This document shows positions 17,693 through 25,252 of a DNA stretch of 49,950 bases, piece by piece. The position numbers and the translations under genes are program-made. A model generated the notes under the pieces. That model did no database searches. It worked only from the letters and a program-made list of their open reading frames with translations, and was not told where the DNA came from. The DNA comes from an uncultured Paraprevotella sp. GTDB lineage: Bacteria; Bacteroidota; Bacteroidia; Bacteroidales; Bacteroidaceae. Within the stretch, counting starts at the first letter, position 1. The number at the start of each line of letters is the position of its first letter. The stretch lies in the NCBI GenBank assembly GCA_944321975.1, contig CALUNJ010000005.1, forward strand, positions 1-49,950. The letters run 5' to 3'.

Positions 17693-19129
17693 TTATTTAC
17701 GTCTGTTTGTGGTTCCCGACACCGAACGCACGCAACGGAAGCCGATGTACGAACGCGGCTGGTTCTGATACTCATACGAACGCCATACGGAACGGATCAT
17801 AGACTCGGGATCTTTCCACGACCCGCCTCTCACGGATTTCTTTTTCAAACGGTAAGGATCTTCTTTCGCGGCATTATACTTCAGTTCCGGATTCATGTCG
17901 CTCATTCCGTCCACGCCCGACTCCGTGTAAACCGTGCTGGTCCACTCCGCCACATTCCCGGCCATGTCGAACAATCCGTTCGAATTGGCCGAATAGGAAC
18001 CGCACTTGGACGTGATCAGGCTGCCGTCTTCCGTGTAATCCCCCCTGTCGGGCTTAAAGTTCGCGAAATAGCACTCTTTCTCGCTCTTTACATCGGGGGT
18101 CTCCCACGGGAACAAGGCTCCCTCGGGGCCACGCGCGGCGAACTCCCATTCCACTTCCGTGGGCAACCGGTAGGGCTGCACTTGGCTTGCCGCAGCTCCC
18201 AGCCCGCGTTTCAAGAATTCCGTGCGCCAATGGCAAAAAGCATTGGCCTGCTCCCACGTTACTCCGACCACGGGATAGTCATCGTAAGCCGGATTGGAAA
18301 AATACTGCAACATGTAGCGCTCGTTCTCCGCATTGGCGAAATCATTCACCCAACACGTCGTGTCCGGATAGACATTCACGATATAAGTGTTCAGGAAGTC
18401 ATGCAATCCCGACAAGGGGCGGGTCACGGTCTCGCACACGATGCGCCCTTCGTCATCGACATAAGCCGTGTCTTTCGAAATCATCACCACTTCATTTTCA
18501 TCCACCGCCACATCCGTGTTCAGGTTACGCTCTTCAGGGCGCAAGCGGTTTTTACGCAGAGCCGCCGCCGTGTAATCGAACACTTCGAAGCGATAGTTCA
18601 TCTGGCTGGCATCCAGCATGCGCTCGCCCGTCACCGGGTGGGTGACATAAACACTTTCTATCGCGCGCAACTCATCCTCATTGGGCCTTTTCCAGGGGAT
18701 CGGCTTCTTCCAGTTCAGATAGGGCCTCACAGGATTGCCCAATTCATCCTCTTCTATCTTATAGGTCTCGTCACCGGCATAAGCAGGGTCTGCCAACCGT
18801 TCGCGGATAATGGAATCGCGCACCCAAAGGACAAACTGCCTGTACTTCGCATTCGACACCTCCTGGGCATCCATCCAAAAACCGTCCACTGAAATTTCCC
18901 GCGTGGGGATATTCGTCCCCCACAGCGTGTCGGTCTCTTCCGTACCCACTTTCAAAGATCCCCGTTTCACGAGCACCATGCCATAAGGAGTAGGCTCGCT
19001 GTACGATTGCCTATTGATGCCTGTGACTTCACCGCCCGTCGCCGAAGAAGCTGAACGAGGCCCCAGGCAGGACGCCAACGCCATCCCTGCCATCACACAC
19101 AGCACCACTCCAAAACACTTCCTATTCAT
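17693..19129 (-). CDS. porK: Type IX secretion lipoprotein PorK (GldK)
   Basis: 478 aa. A lipoprotein signal peptide ends at LASC (Cys21). The mature protein has the formylglycine-generating-enzyme-like fold used as a scaffold in PorK: GYVLV-type entry MVLVKRGSLKVG, DGFWMDAQEVSNAKY, VGVTWEQANAFCHW, DMAGNVAEWTSTVY, RGGSWKDPESMIRS and IGFRCVRSVSG. With PorN it forms the outer-membrane-associated ring of T9SS. It lies 7 bp after porP and 14 bp before porL. Confidence 0.95.
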   Translation of the reverse strand: MNRKCFGVVLCVMAGMALASCLGPRSASSATGGEVTGINRQSYSEPTPYGMVLVKRGSLKVGTEETDTLWGTNIPTREISVDGFWMDAQEVSNAKYRQFVLWVRDSIIRERLADPAYAGDETYKIEEDELGNPVRPYLNWKKPIPWKRPNEDELRAIESVYVTHPVTGERMLDASQMNYRFEVFDYTAAALRKNRLRPEERNLNTDVAVDENEVVMISKDTAYVDDEGRIVCETVTRPLSGLHDFLNTYIVNVYPDTTCWVNDFANAENERYMLQYFSNPAYDDYPVVGVTWEQANAFCHWRTEFLKRGLGAAASQVQPYRLPTEVEWEFAARGPEGALFPWETPDVKSEKECYFANFKPDRGDYTEDGSLITSKCGSYSANSNGLFDMAGNVAEWTSTVYTESGVDGMSDMNPELKYNAAKEDPYRLKKKSVRGGSWKDPESMIRSVWRSYEYQNQPRSYIGFRCVRSVSGTTNRRK

Positions 19130-19136
19130 TATTATA

Positions 19137-20108
19137 TTATAATATTCTTACGCTTTTATGTCTATTCTTCCCTCTCTTAAACAGGTCCAGTTCCGTCTTA
19201 TAGCCGATCAATATTTCATGGCTCCCGTTCAACGCCCCAATGCCGGCCGTATACATCTCATAAGCATAGCCTAAGTTGATGCCATGGAAATCAAATCCGA
19301 ACAGCAGGCTGACCGAGTTCATCGGACTATACGACACGCCGCCATAAAGTTCGTGCCTGCTCCCATGGTAAGCGATCCGTCCCGTGAGATCAGAGCGGAA
19401 CCCCACACCATCATAGCGCAGCATGGCAGCAGTATGTATAGTGTATAACGGACTTTTAAGCCGGATATTGTACCCGCCTGTCAAATAGTATGAAGGGGAA
19501 ACCTTGAATTCATTCACTTTCTCATCCCCCAAGGTGACCGTGGGCGAAAGGCAATGCATCATCGAAAATCCCGCGAACCAAGATTTCCGGGCATATTGCA
19601 GCCCGAAATTCATGTCGAAGGCAGCCCCGTTGGCTTCCGACGTGGGAAAAGCCGGGTCGCCCGTCTCGCCCAGATCCAGCCCGCTCCCGTCAAACGTCTC
19701 GCTCAGCATGGCCAGATGGATGCCGCCGCTCAGGCGCCCGCCCCACAAAGGCTGGTGGTAGGCATATTGGAGATAAAACTTCTGATGCTTGAACAAACCG
19801 ATCTGGTCGTTCATGAACCCCACGCCCGCCCCGTGGCGGTCGCTAATGAAAAACAAAGGCAGGTCCACATGGGCCAGCATCACCGCGGGAGCATTCTCAA
19901 ACCCCGTCATCTGCATGCTGTATGCCCCCTGGACGTTCAGCAGGGCGTCCTGCCCCGTCGCCGCCGGATTATAGAAAGAGGTCAAGGCCCAATAATTGAC
20001 AAAAGAAGGGTCGTATTGGGCTTTCACCCACAAAGGGAGAAGACCCAAACACAACACGAACCCTATGACTTTCTTCTTCAACTTCACGCCCTTTTCATCC
20101 GGACACAT
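19137..20108 (-). CDS. porP: Type IX secretion membrane protein PorP/SprF family
   Basis: 323 aa. A signal peptide (LKKKVIGFVLCLGLLPLWVKA) precedes QYDPSFVNYWALTSFYNPAA, the family hallmark at the mature N-terminus. The rest is a predicted 14-strand-type outer-membrane barrel with repeated GVG/GGVSY turns (YGGVSYSPMNSVSLLFGFD, NLGYAYEMYTAGIG). It is the first gene of the porPKLMN operon. The ATG at 20108 adds seven residues before the signal peptide; a GTG at about 20087 (VKLKKK) is an alternative start preceded by GGATGAAAAGG. Confidence 0.93.
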   Translation of the reverse strand: MCPDEKGVKLKKKVIGFVLCLGLLPLWVKAQYDPSFVNYWALTSFYNPAATGQDALLNVQGAYSMQMTGFENAPAVMLAHVDLPLFFISDRHGAGVGFMNDQIGLFKHQKFYLQYAYHQPLWGGRLSGGIHLAMLSETFDGSGLDLGETGDPAFPTSEANGAAFDMNFGLQYARKSWFAGFSMMHCLSPTVTLGDEKVNEFKVSPSYYLTGGYNIRLKSPLYTIHTAAMLRYDGVGFRSDLTGRIAYHGSRHELYGGVSYSPMNSVSLLFGFDFHGINLGYAYEMYTAGIGALNGSHEILIGYKTELDLFKRGKNRHKSVRIL

Positions 20109-20174
20109 TCATTAAACAGCCAAAAAGCGGTTTTATTGCCCGCGCCTCCTGAAAAATCACTCCAGACAAAACAA

Positions 20175-20216
20175 CGGAGCGAATGCACATGTCCACACCC
20201 GCTCCGCCGCATCTTA
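20175..20216 (-). terminator. Possible terminator after the DUF2795 gene
   Basis: On the minus strand the stem CGGAGCG/CGCTCCG (7 bp, loop 28 nt) is followed by TTGTTTTG, 40 bp after the stop at 20256. The long loop makes this only a moderate call. Confidence 0.4.
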
Positions 20217-20255
20217 TATCTTTTCGAGCTTTCCCTCCCCGTTTCCGGAAACGCC

Positions 20256-20477
20256 TCAATACTCGTCCTCGTTGAAGAGAAAATCTTCCTTCGTAGGGTA
20301 ATCCGGCCAAACATCTTCTATCGTTTCATATATCTCGCCTTCATCCTCTATCTCTTGCAAGTTCTCTATCACCTCCATGGGTGCGCCCGAACGCATCGCA
20401 TAATCAATCAGTTCATCCTTGGTGGCCGGCCATGGCGCATCTTCCAATTTTGAAGCCAATTCCAATGTCCAATACAT
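20256..20477 (-). CDS. Small conserved DUF2795 protein
   Basis: 73 aa, acidic and cytoplasmic. The sequence MYWTLELASKLEDAPWPATK, with PTKEDFLFNEDEY at the C-terminus, agrees with the short DUF2795 protein I recall as common in Bacteroidales. DUF2795 members have a small helical fold of unknown biochemical role. A -7 box TATTTTTG (20519-20526, minus) lies upstream, so it is probably transcribed alone between the adenosyltransferase and porP. Confidence 0.85.
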   Translation of the reverse strand: MYWTLELASKLEDAPWPATKDELIDYAMRSGAPMEVIENLQEIEDEGEIYETIEDVWPDYPTKEDFLFNEDEY

Positions 20478-20518
20478 AACATAAATGTTTAAAACAACTT
20501 CATTTTCCTATTTTGGCG

Positions 20519-20526
20519 CAAAAATA
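20519..20526 (-). promoter_or_regulatory. Candidate -7 element for the DUF2795 gene
   Basis: TATTTTTG on the minus strand, about 41 bp upstream of the ATG at 20477, in an A+T-rich stretch. It fits TAnnTTTG; no clear -33 was assigned. Confidence 0.45.
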
Positions 20527-20544
20527 ATAATATTTTTAATACCA

Positions 20545-21102
20545 TCAACATTTCTTCCAAATAATTTCTTCACGCCCCTCATTAAATAACATTTTGCGGG
20601 ACAGGACGAACAGATAATCCGATAAGCGATTGACGTAAGCGCACACTTCCGGGCGCACTTCTGCCCGCTTGGCCAACTCCAGGATGCGGCGTTCGGCACG
20701 CCGGCACACCGTCCGGCACACATGACACCATGCGGCTCCCGGGCTTCCGCCCGGCAAGACGAAGCCCTTCCATGCGGGAAGCCCCGCCTCGGCCTCGTCG
20801 ATGGCCTGTTCCAAGCGCGCCACATCGGCCGCCGCCACTGCGGTCATGTGCCGCTCCTCCGCCCGCCCGGATTCCGTGGCCAAATAAGCCCCGATGCCAA
20901 ACAGGTCGCCCTGCACGTCTATCAGCCGCCGGCGGTCTTCCTCCTCGCCCAGATAGGCGACCAGCACCCCGATATGCGCGTTCAATTCATCCACCGTGCC
21001 ATAGGCCTCCACCCGCACGTCGGTCTTCGACACCCGCGTGCCACCGTTCAGGCTCGTCGTCCCGTCGTCTCCCGTCCGGGTATATACGCTGCTCTTTTTC
21101 AT
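20545..21102 (-). CDS. Cob(I)alamin adenosyltransferase, PduO type
   Basis: 185 aa. Transfers the adenosyl group of ATP to the cobalt of cob(I)alamin or a corrinoid. The N-terminal ATP-binding segment is VYTRTGDDGTTSLNGGTRV. AYGTVDELNAHIGVL, LFGIGAYLAT and ILPGG-type FVLPGGSPGAAWCHVCRTVC follow, then RRAERRILEL and YVNRLSDYLFVLSRKM, all family signatures in the expected order. The methyltransferase-like gene lies 13 bp upstream, so the two may be co-transcribed. Confidence 0.93.
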   Translation of the reverse strand: MKKSSVYTRTGDDGTTSLNGGTRVSKTDVRVEAYGTVDELNAHIGVLVAYLGEEEDRRRLIDVQGDLFGIGAYLATESGRAEERHMTAVAAADVARLEQAIDEAEAGLPAWKGFVLPGGSPGAAWCHVCRTVCRRAERRILELAKRAEVRPEVCAYVNRLSDYLFVLSRKMLFNEGREEIIWKKC

Positions 21103-21115
21103 CCTTTCCCTTTCT

Positions 21116-21736
21116 TTAGAATTTCACAATATAATGTTGACGCTGTTTCGACCGGTCATAAAAGACCAAGCCATAGTCGTACAGGTCAAAAGTCACCACC
21201 GCTTCCGGCAAGCTCCTCACCGCCTCCCATTGGCGCCGCGCCTCGGCCGAAGCATGGATCCCGGCCAGCACACACACGGAGCGTCCTTCCGCTATGCTTC
21301 CCGCAATGTCCTTCCAACAAGCCACCGGCACATCCGCGCCCACCACGTCGAGCACCACTTCGCCGGCCTCCGCGCCCGGACGCCTACCGCCCGCCCGGCA
21401 AGGAGACATGTACGGACACACGCGGGCCGAGACACAGCCGGCAGAGAGAAACGCCACCTCGGCTTCCGGCCAACAGCCATAAAGACGAATGGCTCCGGGA
21501 TGTACATAATTGGCCAGACGGAACAAAAACCTGCGGCATTTCAACACATGCCTCCGGAACAGCCGGGCAGGAAAACGCCCGTCCAAATCCGAATAAGCAT
21601 AATATACTCCCCGCTCATACACCACATTCGTCAGGAAATCAAAAGCGAAAGGGGAATGCACGCCATAACCGCGGCAATGCCCGAAACGCGCCACGCCGGC
21701 CCACCATTTGCCCCATATGCCTGTCTCCATCCTCAT
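21116..21736 (-). CDS. Bacteroidales methyltransferase-like protein, SAM site eroded
   Basis: 206 aa from the ATG at 21736 (MRMETGIWGKWWAG). A longer frame to 21781 is unlikely because a -7 box (21758-21765) puts the transcript start near 21752. The N-terminus GYGVHSPFAFDFLTNVV and the C-terminus PEAVVTFDLYDYGLVFYD agree with a Bacteroidales family usually labelled class I SAM-dependent methyltransferase. The glycine-rich SAM motif expected after LFRLANYVHPGAI is not recognisable (RLYGCWPEAEV), and a Cys-rich, Gly/Arg-rich segment follows. It may be catalytically inactive. Real gene: likely; function: unknown. Confidence 0.72.
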   Translation of the reverse strand: MRMETGIWGKWWAGVARFGHCRGYGVHSPFAFDFLTNVVYERGVYYAYSDLDGRFPARLFRRHVLKCRRFLFRLANYVHPGAIRLYGCWPEAEVAFLSAGCVSARVCPYMSPCRAGGRRPGAEAGEVVLDVVGADVPVACWKDIAGSIAEGRSVCVLAGIHASAEARRQWEAVRSLPEAVVTFDLYDYGLVFYDRSKQRQHYIVKF

Positions 21737-21757
21737 CCTTCTTCTCTTTTTGGAGGA

Positions 21758-21765
21758 CAAATATA
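21758..21765 (-). promoter_or_regulatory. -7 element for the 21116 gene
   Basis: TATATTTG on the minus strand fits TAnnTTTG, 21 bp upstream of the ATG at 21736. It decides the start: longer reading-frame starts lie upstream of the expected transcript start. Confidence 0.5.
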
Positions 21766-21838
21766 CGATAAAAAGCCACATGGTTATTGATATAAATCAA
21801 GAAAAAACCGCTTTTTCCGACAAACCAAGCCCCAAGCC

Positions 21839-21869
21839 TTGCAAAAAACGCCCAAAGCCCATACCTTTG
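21839..21869 (+). promoter_or_regulatory. Promoter of a short transcription unit
   Basis: A -33 TTG (21839-21841) and a -7 TACCTTTG (21862-21869) are separated by exactly 20 nt, the standard Bacteroidota arrangement. It points rightwards into a region with no gene on that strand. Confidence 0.65.
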
Positions 21870-21874
21870 CATCG

Positions 21875-21937
21875 TGTTTTTCATAGTATTAGATTTAAGG
21901 TTAACAAAGGTTGGGTCAGAGCGCTGACCCTTTTTTT
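21875..21937 (+). ncRNA. Candidate small RNA, about 63 nt
   Basis: A full promoter (21839-21869) is followed within 70 nt by a strong intrinsic terminator (stem GGGTCAG/CTGACCC, then seven T). Between them is the single-stranded-looking GATTTAAGGTTAACAAAG. No reading frame of useful length lies in the unit and no gene follows on this strand, so a free small RNA is the simplest reading. I believe similar promoter-leader-hairpin sequences occur elsewhere in Bacteroidales but cannot name a family. It could also be a transcript attenuated upstream of a lost gene. Confidence 0.5.
21913..21937 (+). terminator. Intrinsic terminator of the small transcription unit
   Basis: A perfect 7-bp stem GGGTCAG (21913-21919) and CTGACCC (21924-21930), loop AGCG, is followed directly by seven T (21931-21937). 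Confidence 0.85.
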
Positions 21938-22022
21938 ATGCCCGGACGTTTTTAAATGATGCCCCGCAAACGGCTCCGATAAGATTTCCCGGAAGCCCCG
22001 GGCCAGGCACATGCACACAGAT

Positions 22023-22512
22023 TTGCGGAGCAGCAGGAATTTCGCGGGGAACGGTTTTCCGCTTCCTTCCCAAGAGGGAAGCGCACTCCTTTTCATTTCT
22101 TTTCGCGCACGGTCGCCAAGCCCCCCGCCCCCTCGGCGAGATGCCCCGCCAACACGGCGGCCATCAGCGTCATCGCGGAGCCAACCCTTTAACCCACAGG
22201 ACTTCATGCCGGTAATCCCCCCTGCCGCCCCCATGTGGCCTTGCCCTCGTCGCAAGCCCCTTTTCCCTTCCGGTAAACCCCATTCCCCTGTCCATATCAT
22301 CCCATTTTGAGGGAAAATTTCATTTTGCTAATAATCAGCAAAATAAGTAATCCCTTGAAACATGCTGATTTTTCTCAAGCGATTCACATTTTTTTGGCTT
22401 GAGAAAAAAATGTGAACCGCTTGAAGCAGACTCGCGCTTCTCTTGAGGGCGATTTTGTCCTATCCCGCCACTCGTGTCCTTTTCTCCCATCACGGGCTGT
22501 AGAAAATACGTC
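22023..22512 (+). repeat. Dispersed intergenic repeat, copy B
   Basis: Second full-size copy, same orientation as copy A. It aligns by eye over its length: GCGGAGCAGCAGGAA (A has CCGGAGCGGTAGGAA); a hairpin GCGGGGAA/TTTTCCGC (22044-22062); the block TTTTCCCTTCCGGTAAACCC; a hairpin ATTTTGCT-AATAATC-AGCAAAAT (22322-22344); the palindrome at about 22369-22425; and CTCTTGAGGGCGATTTTGTCC. It lies 3' of the caspase gene that ends at 22610. It fills most of the 828-bp gap; 22513-22609 shows nothing assignable. Confidence 0.8.
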
Positions 22513-22609
22513 CGTCACCATCGCCAAAATTCGGGAGCATCCCACAAGAACCTTCTACACGCCCTTCACAAACCCAAACAGGCACTAATCTTCCACACTC
22601 CCATTCATC

Positions 22610-24466
22610 TCACTGCCAATAAGTAAACGCAATATTTTCTGCCCGGTCCAAGAGATTACCTTCATCATCCCTTATCACAATATCAAAGGAAAATGCGCCA
22701 AACCCATGTCCAAACAGATATAAACCGCCCTGAGGGATATGAATTGTGAAATCTTCAAAGATACTTGACGCATACCGGACTTTGCCATTGGCACTGTAAA
22801 CCAATCTATTCCCAAATGGATCCAGGAGAGGAGTCCTATTGTCCGCATAATAGAACTCCGCCGCGACCTTACAATCCCGGCCTTCCAGTCCTTCCGTGGT
22901 GAATCTCACATGTATCATCATGCCGTTCATCATCAACGGTTCCGTCCAAACCCGCTCAATGAGGGCTTCCGGAGCTCTCTTGGGATCTTGGCTGATGTTT
23001 ATCCGGACAGATTTCCCCGCAGCCCGCACTTCCATGTAATCATTCCGCCTCAAATCTTCCGGATTGCTTTCGCACACCAAGGTGAAACTCGAAGAAGTCC
23101 TTTCCTCGACCCTGCACCACGAAGGCACCCCATAAAGCTCATAAGCACCTGCACTCGTTTCCACAAAATAGGTTTCACGCTTGCCTTCTTCCGGAACCTC
23201 CATGGAAATAGCCGAGGCCTTTCCATCCACAGTCAAAAAGGCTTTCTGCGGCGTGTAGTCGAAGGTGCGGAAACCTTTGTCCGCATAGACCGTCTTACCC
23301 GTGTGGTCCTTCACATAAACTTGGAGGCCCAAGGTTCGGTCTGACTCACCAGGCAAATGGAACTGTTCGTTCGGAATTGAAACCTCGAGGGCTGAAACAT
23401 CTTCATTCCCTGAATTCAGCTCGAAGTCTTCGTAGGCCGCCACATTTGAAACCTCGCCGGTCGTTCCATAGCGATGGTCTGTGTCAACCAAGTCTTTCCC
23501 GTCCTCATCAGAAAAATAGAGTATCACACGGCCGCGCGTCCCTTTGAAATTCCTGACCTTAAAAGAAACAAAGAACTTCATTCCCAGCCCGCCCTGCAAT
23601 TCCACATTGTTCCGATAAGTAACACGCTCAATCTCCGCCGTCGGCCCAAGGACTTCCACGGCAGGAACCGGCACCCGCACCGCATCGGAATAGGCACCCT
23701 TGATCCACTGGGGATTCTGCGTTTCTCCGGCATACTTGTCCGCATACTTCTGGGTTTTCAAAGCCACATCATCCAGAAACGTGTCCCATGAAATGGTTTC
23801 CCTCCGTTCGTCAATGGCATCCCGGAAGGCTGTGGCGAAATAGCTTAACCCTCCCAAAGGCGACCATGACTTCTGCCCCTGCTTGGAACTGGACATCAGA
23901 TAATCCCCCCGGGACACACAAAACAAATTATAAAAATTGTCATTATTCCCCTCGAAGACATCGTAACTGGACACGCGATTGCCTTTTACCCCCCGCGAAG
24001 CATAAACCGCATTGCAGGCCTCAGCCATCACAACCAACAGCTTATGCGGTCTTTTCCGCAAAGCCTCGTACACCTCCACCACCGGCTTCTTCCTCTTTTC
24101 CAGATCATCTCCGCGCAGCCCCAAAGTCATCAGGGGAAACTGGCTCGAACCATCATTATAACCATGTCCCGAATAATAGAAAAAGATCACATCGTCGTTT
24201 CTGCTGGGAAGAAACTTAATGGCCGCATCCAGAAAATCCCGGTTGAAACGTCCGCCCGTAAACACATGTTCCACCACTTCCAGCCCGGTACTTTGTTTCA
24301 GTTGCGGAATGAAGTTGTTCAGGAAGTAACGGTTCGCTTCCTCCGAACTTCTGCCAATCTCTGAATCGTTGGTGTCTGAGAAATAAATGAAATGGAACTT
24401 TTGGGCGCGCGACATCTGCACCGCACACAAAAGCACCAGCAATAAGGTAAAACCACGTTTGTTCAT
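22610..24466 (-). CDS. Secreted caspase-fold peptidase with BACON domain
   Basis: 618 aa. A signal peptide (to about residue 21, SRA|QKF) is followed by a caspase-like domain (about 22-270) with the catalytic pair His101 in FFYYSGHGYND and Cys151 in VVMAEACN. The C-terminal part holds a domain that starts AEIERVTYRNNVEL (about 280-410), a BACON domain (about 411-497; GVPSWCRVEE, FTLVCESNPEDLRRNDY, VRINISQD), and a second domain that starts ALIERVWTEPLMM (about 502-618) and resembles the first. No T9SS C-terminal signal is seen. Likely a Clan CD cysteine peptidase acting in the periplasm or at the surface. It lies 18 bp after the second caspase gene. Substrate unknown. Confidence 0.82.
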   Translation of the reverse strand: MNKRGFTLLLVLLCAVQMSRAQKFHFIYFSDTNDSEIGRSSEEANRYFLNNFIPQLKQSTGLEVVEHVFTGGRFNRDFLDAAIKFLPSRNDDVIFFYYSGHGYNDGSSQFPLMTLGLRGDDLEKRKKPVVEVYEALRKRPHKLLVVMAEACNAVYASRGVKGNRVSSYDVFEGNNDNFYNLFCVSRGDYLMSSSKQGQKSWSPLGGLSYFATAFRDAIDERRETISWDTFLDDVALKTQKYADKYAGETQNPQWIKGAYSDAVRVPVPAVEVLGPTAEIERVTYRNNVELQGGLGMKFFVSFKVRNFKGTRGRVILYFSDEDGKDLVDTDHRYGTTGEVSNVAAYEDFELNSGNEDVSALEVSIPNEQFHLPGESDRTLGLQVYVKDHTGKTVYADKGFRTFDYTPQKAFLTVDGKASAISMEVPEEGKRETYFVETSAGAYELYGVPSWCRVEERTSSSFTLVCESNPEDLRRNDYMEVRAAGKSVRINISQDPKRAPEALIERVWTEPLMMNGMMIHVRFTTEGLEGRDCKVAAEFYYADNRTPLLDPFGNRLVYSANGKVRYASSIFEDFTIHIPQGGLYLFGHGFGAFSFDIVIRDDEGNLLDRAENIAFTYWQ

Positions 24467-24484
24467 GAGACGTCCAAAAGTTTG

Positions 24485-25252
24485 TCATTCGAAAGGGTCG
24501 CTGCTTTGCGTCACATTGTATTGCGGGATCTGAAGCTCCGGCGCACGCCTCATCGTCTGAGCCTTCGCCTTTTCCATCACCATGTCCCAAGTAGCCTCCT
24601 CATACGCTACATTCCGGACAGCCTGCCGGAAACTCATTCCGAAAATGGCTCCCTGCTCCTGGTCGCTCCAAGAGTATTGCCCCTGTTTGCTTGCTGAGAT
24701 TATAATGGTTTTCTTTCCTTTAAAACCGGTGAACAGCTTTTTCACCGCAGACTCGTCCGTCTCATACGAATAAGCCACGCTGGACGTATTCCTGCTCCGA
24801 AACGGTTTGTTGCAGCAATCCGCGATGCACAACGTAAGTTTGGCCTTGGCATTCACCTTTTTCAATCTTTTCAGGATTTCAATTTCCTGAATCCCCGCGT
24901 CATTCAACGTCAAAGTGGGCCACACATTGGTTTCATCATTATAGCCATGCCCGCTATAATAAAACACAACGATGTCATTCGCCCCCACGTTTAGAGCGGA
25001 AATGGAGTTCCTGATTCCTTCTGCCGTGAAGTCGTGGCCGCTGTGTCTTGAACATTGATAGTCATAACCGATAGCCCCGGCTATTTCCTGCCAGAAGGCA
25101 TCCATCTGTTTCATGTCTTCCCGCCGGTCTTTCTCTCGCTCCGGCTCCTGTTCGTTCACGAACAAAATGGCGCGTAGCGTTTGGGCTTCTAAAATGCCGG
25201 ACCAAGAGGAGACACAAAAGCATATTGCAAAAAATAAAAAAATCCGTTTCAT
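24485..25252 (-). CDS. Secreted single-domain caspase-fold peptidase
   Basis: 255 aa. A signal peptide (MKRIFLFFAICFCVSSWSG, cut near EAQ|TLR) is followed by one caspase domain. The catalytic pair is His102 in VFYYSGHGYND and Cys147 in LCIADCCN; IIISASKQGQYSWSDQEQGA matches the post-catalytic strand and loop of its neighbour (SSSKQGQKSWSPLGG). The two caspases share a layout, so they look like an ancient duplication. The start codon overlaps the stop of the lipoprotein gene upstream by 4 bp (ATGA). Self-processing or a role in activating the larger caspase is possible but not shown. Confidence 0.82.
   Translation of the reverse strand: MKRIFLFFAICFCVSSWSGILEAQTLRAILFVNEQEPEREKDRREDMKQMDAFWQEIAGAIGYDYQCSRHSGHDFTAEGIRNSISALNVGANDIVVFYYSGHGYNDETNVWPTLTLNDAGIQEIEILKRLKKVNAKAKLTLCIADCCNKPFRSRNTSSVAYSYETDESAVKKLFTGFKGKKTIIISASKQGQYSWSDQEQGAIFGMSFRQAVRNVAYEEATWDMVMEKAKAQTMRRAPELQIPQYNVTQSSDPFE

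Noticed and set aside
21913-21937. Terminator as attenuator of a downstream gene on the plus strand
   Set aside because: No plus-strand gene follows; the next kilobases hold repeat copy B and minus-strand genes.
22011-22310. 99-codon open frame in the 21.8-22.6 kb gap
   Set aside because: Low-complexity Pro/Arg/Ser product lying on repeat copy B; the frame is not kept in copies A and C.
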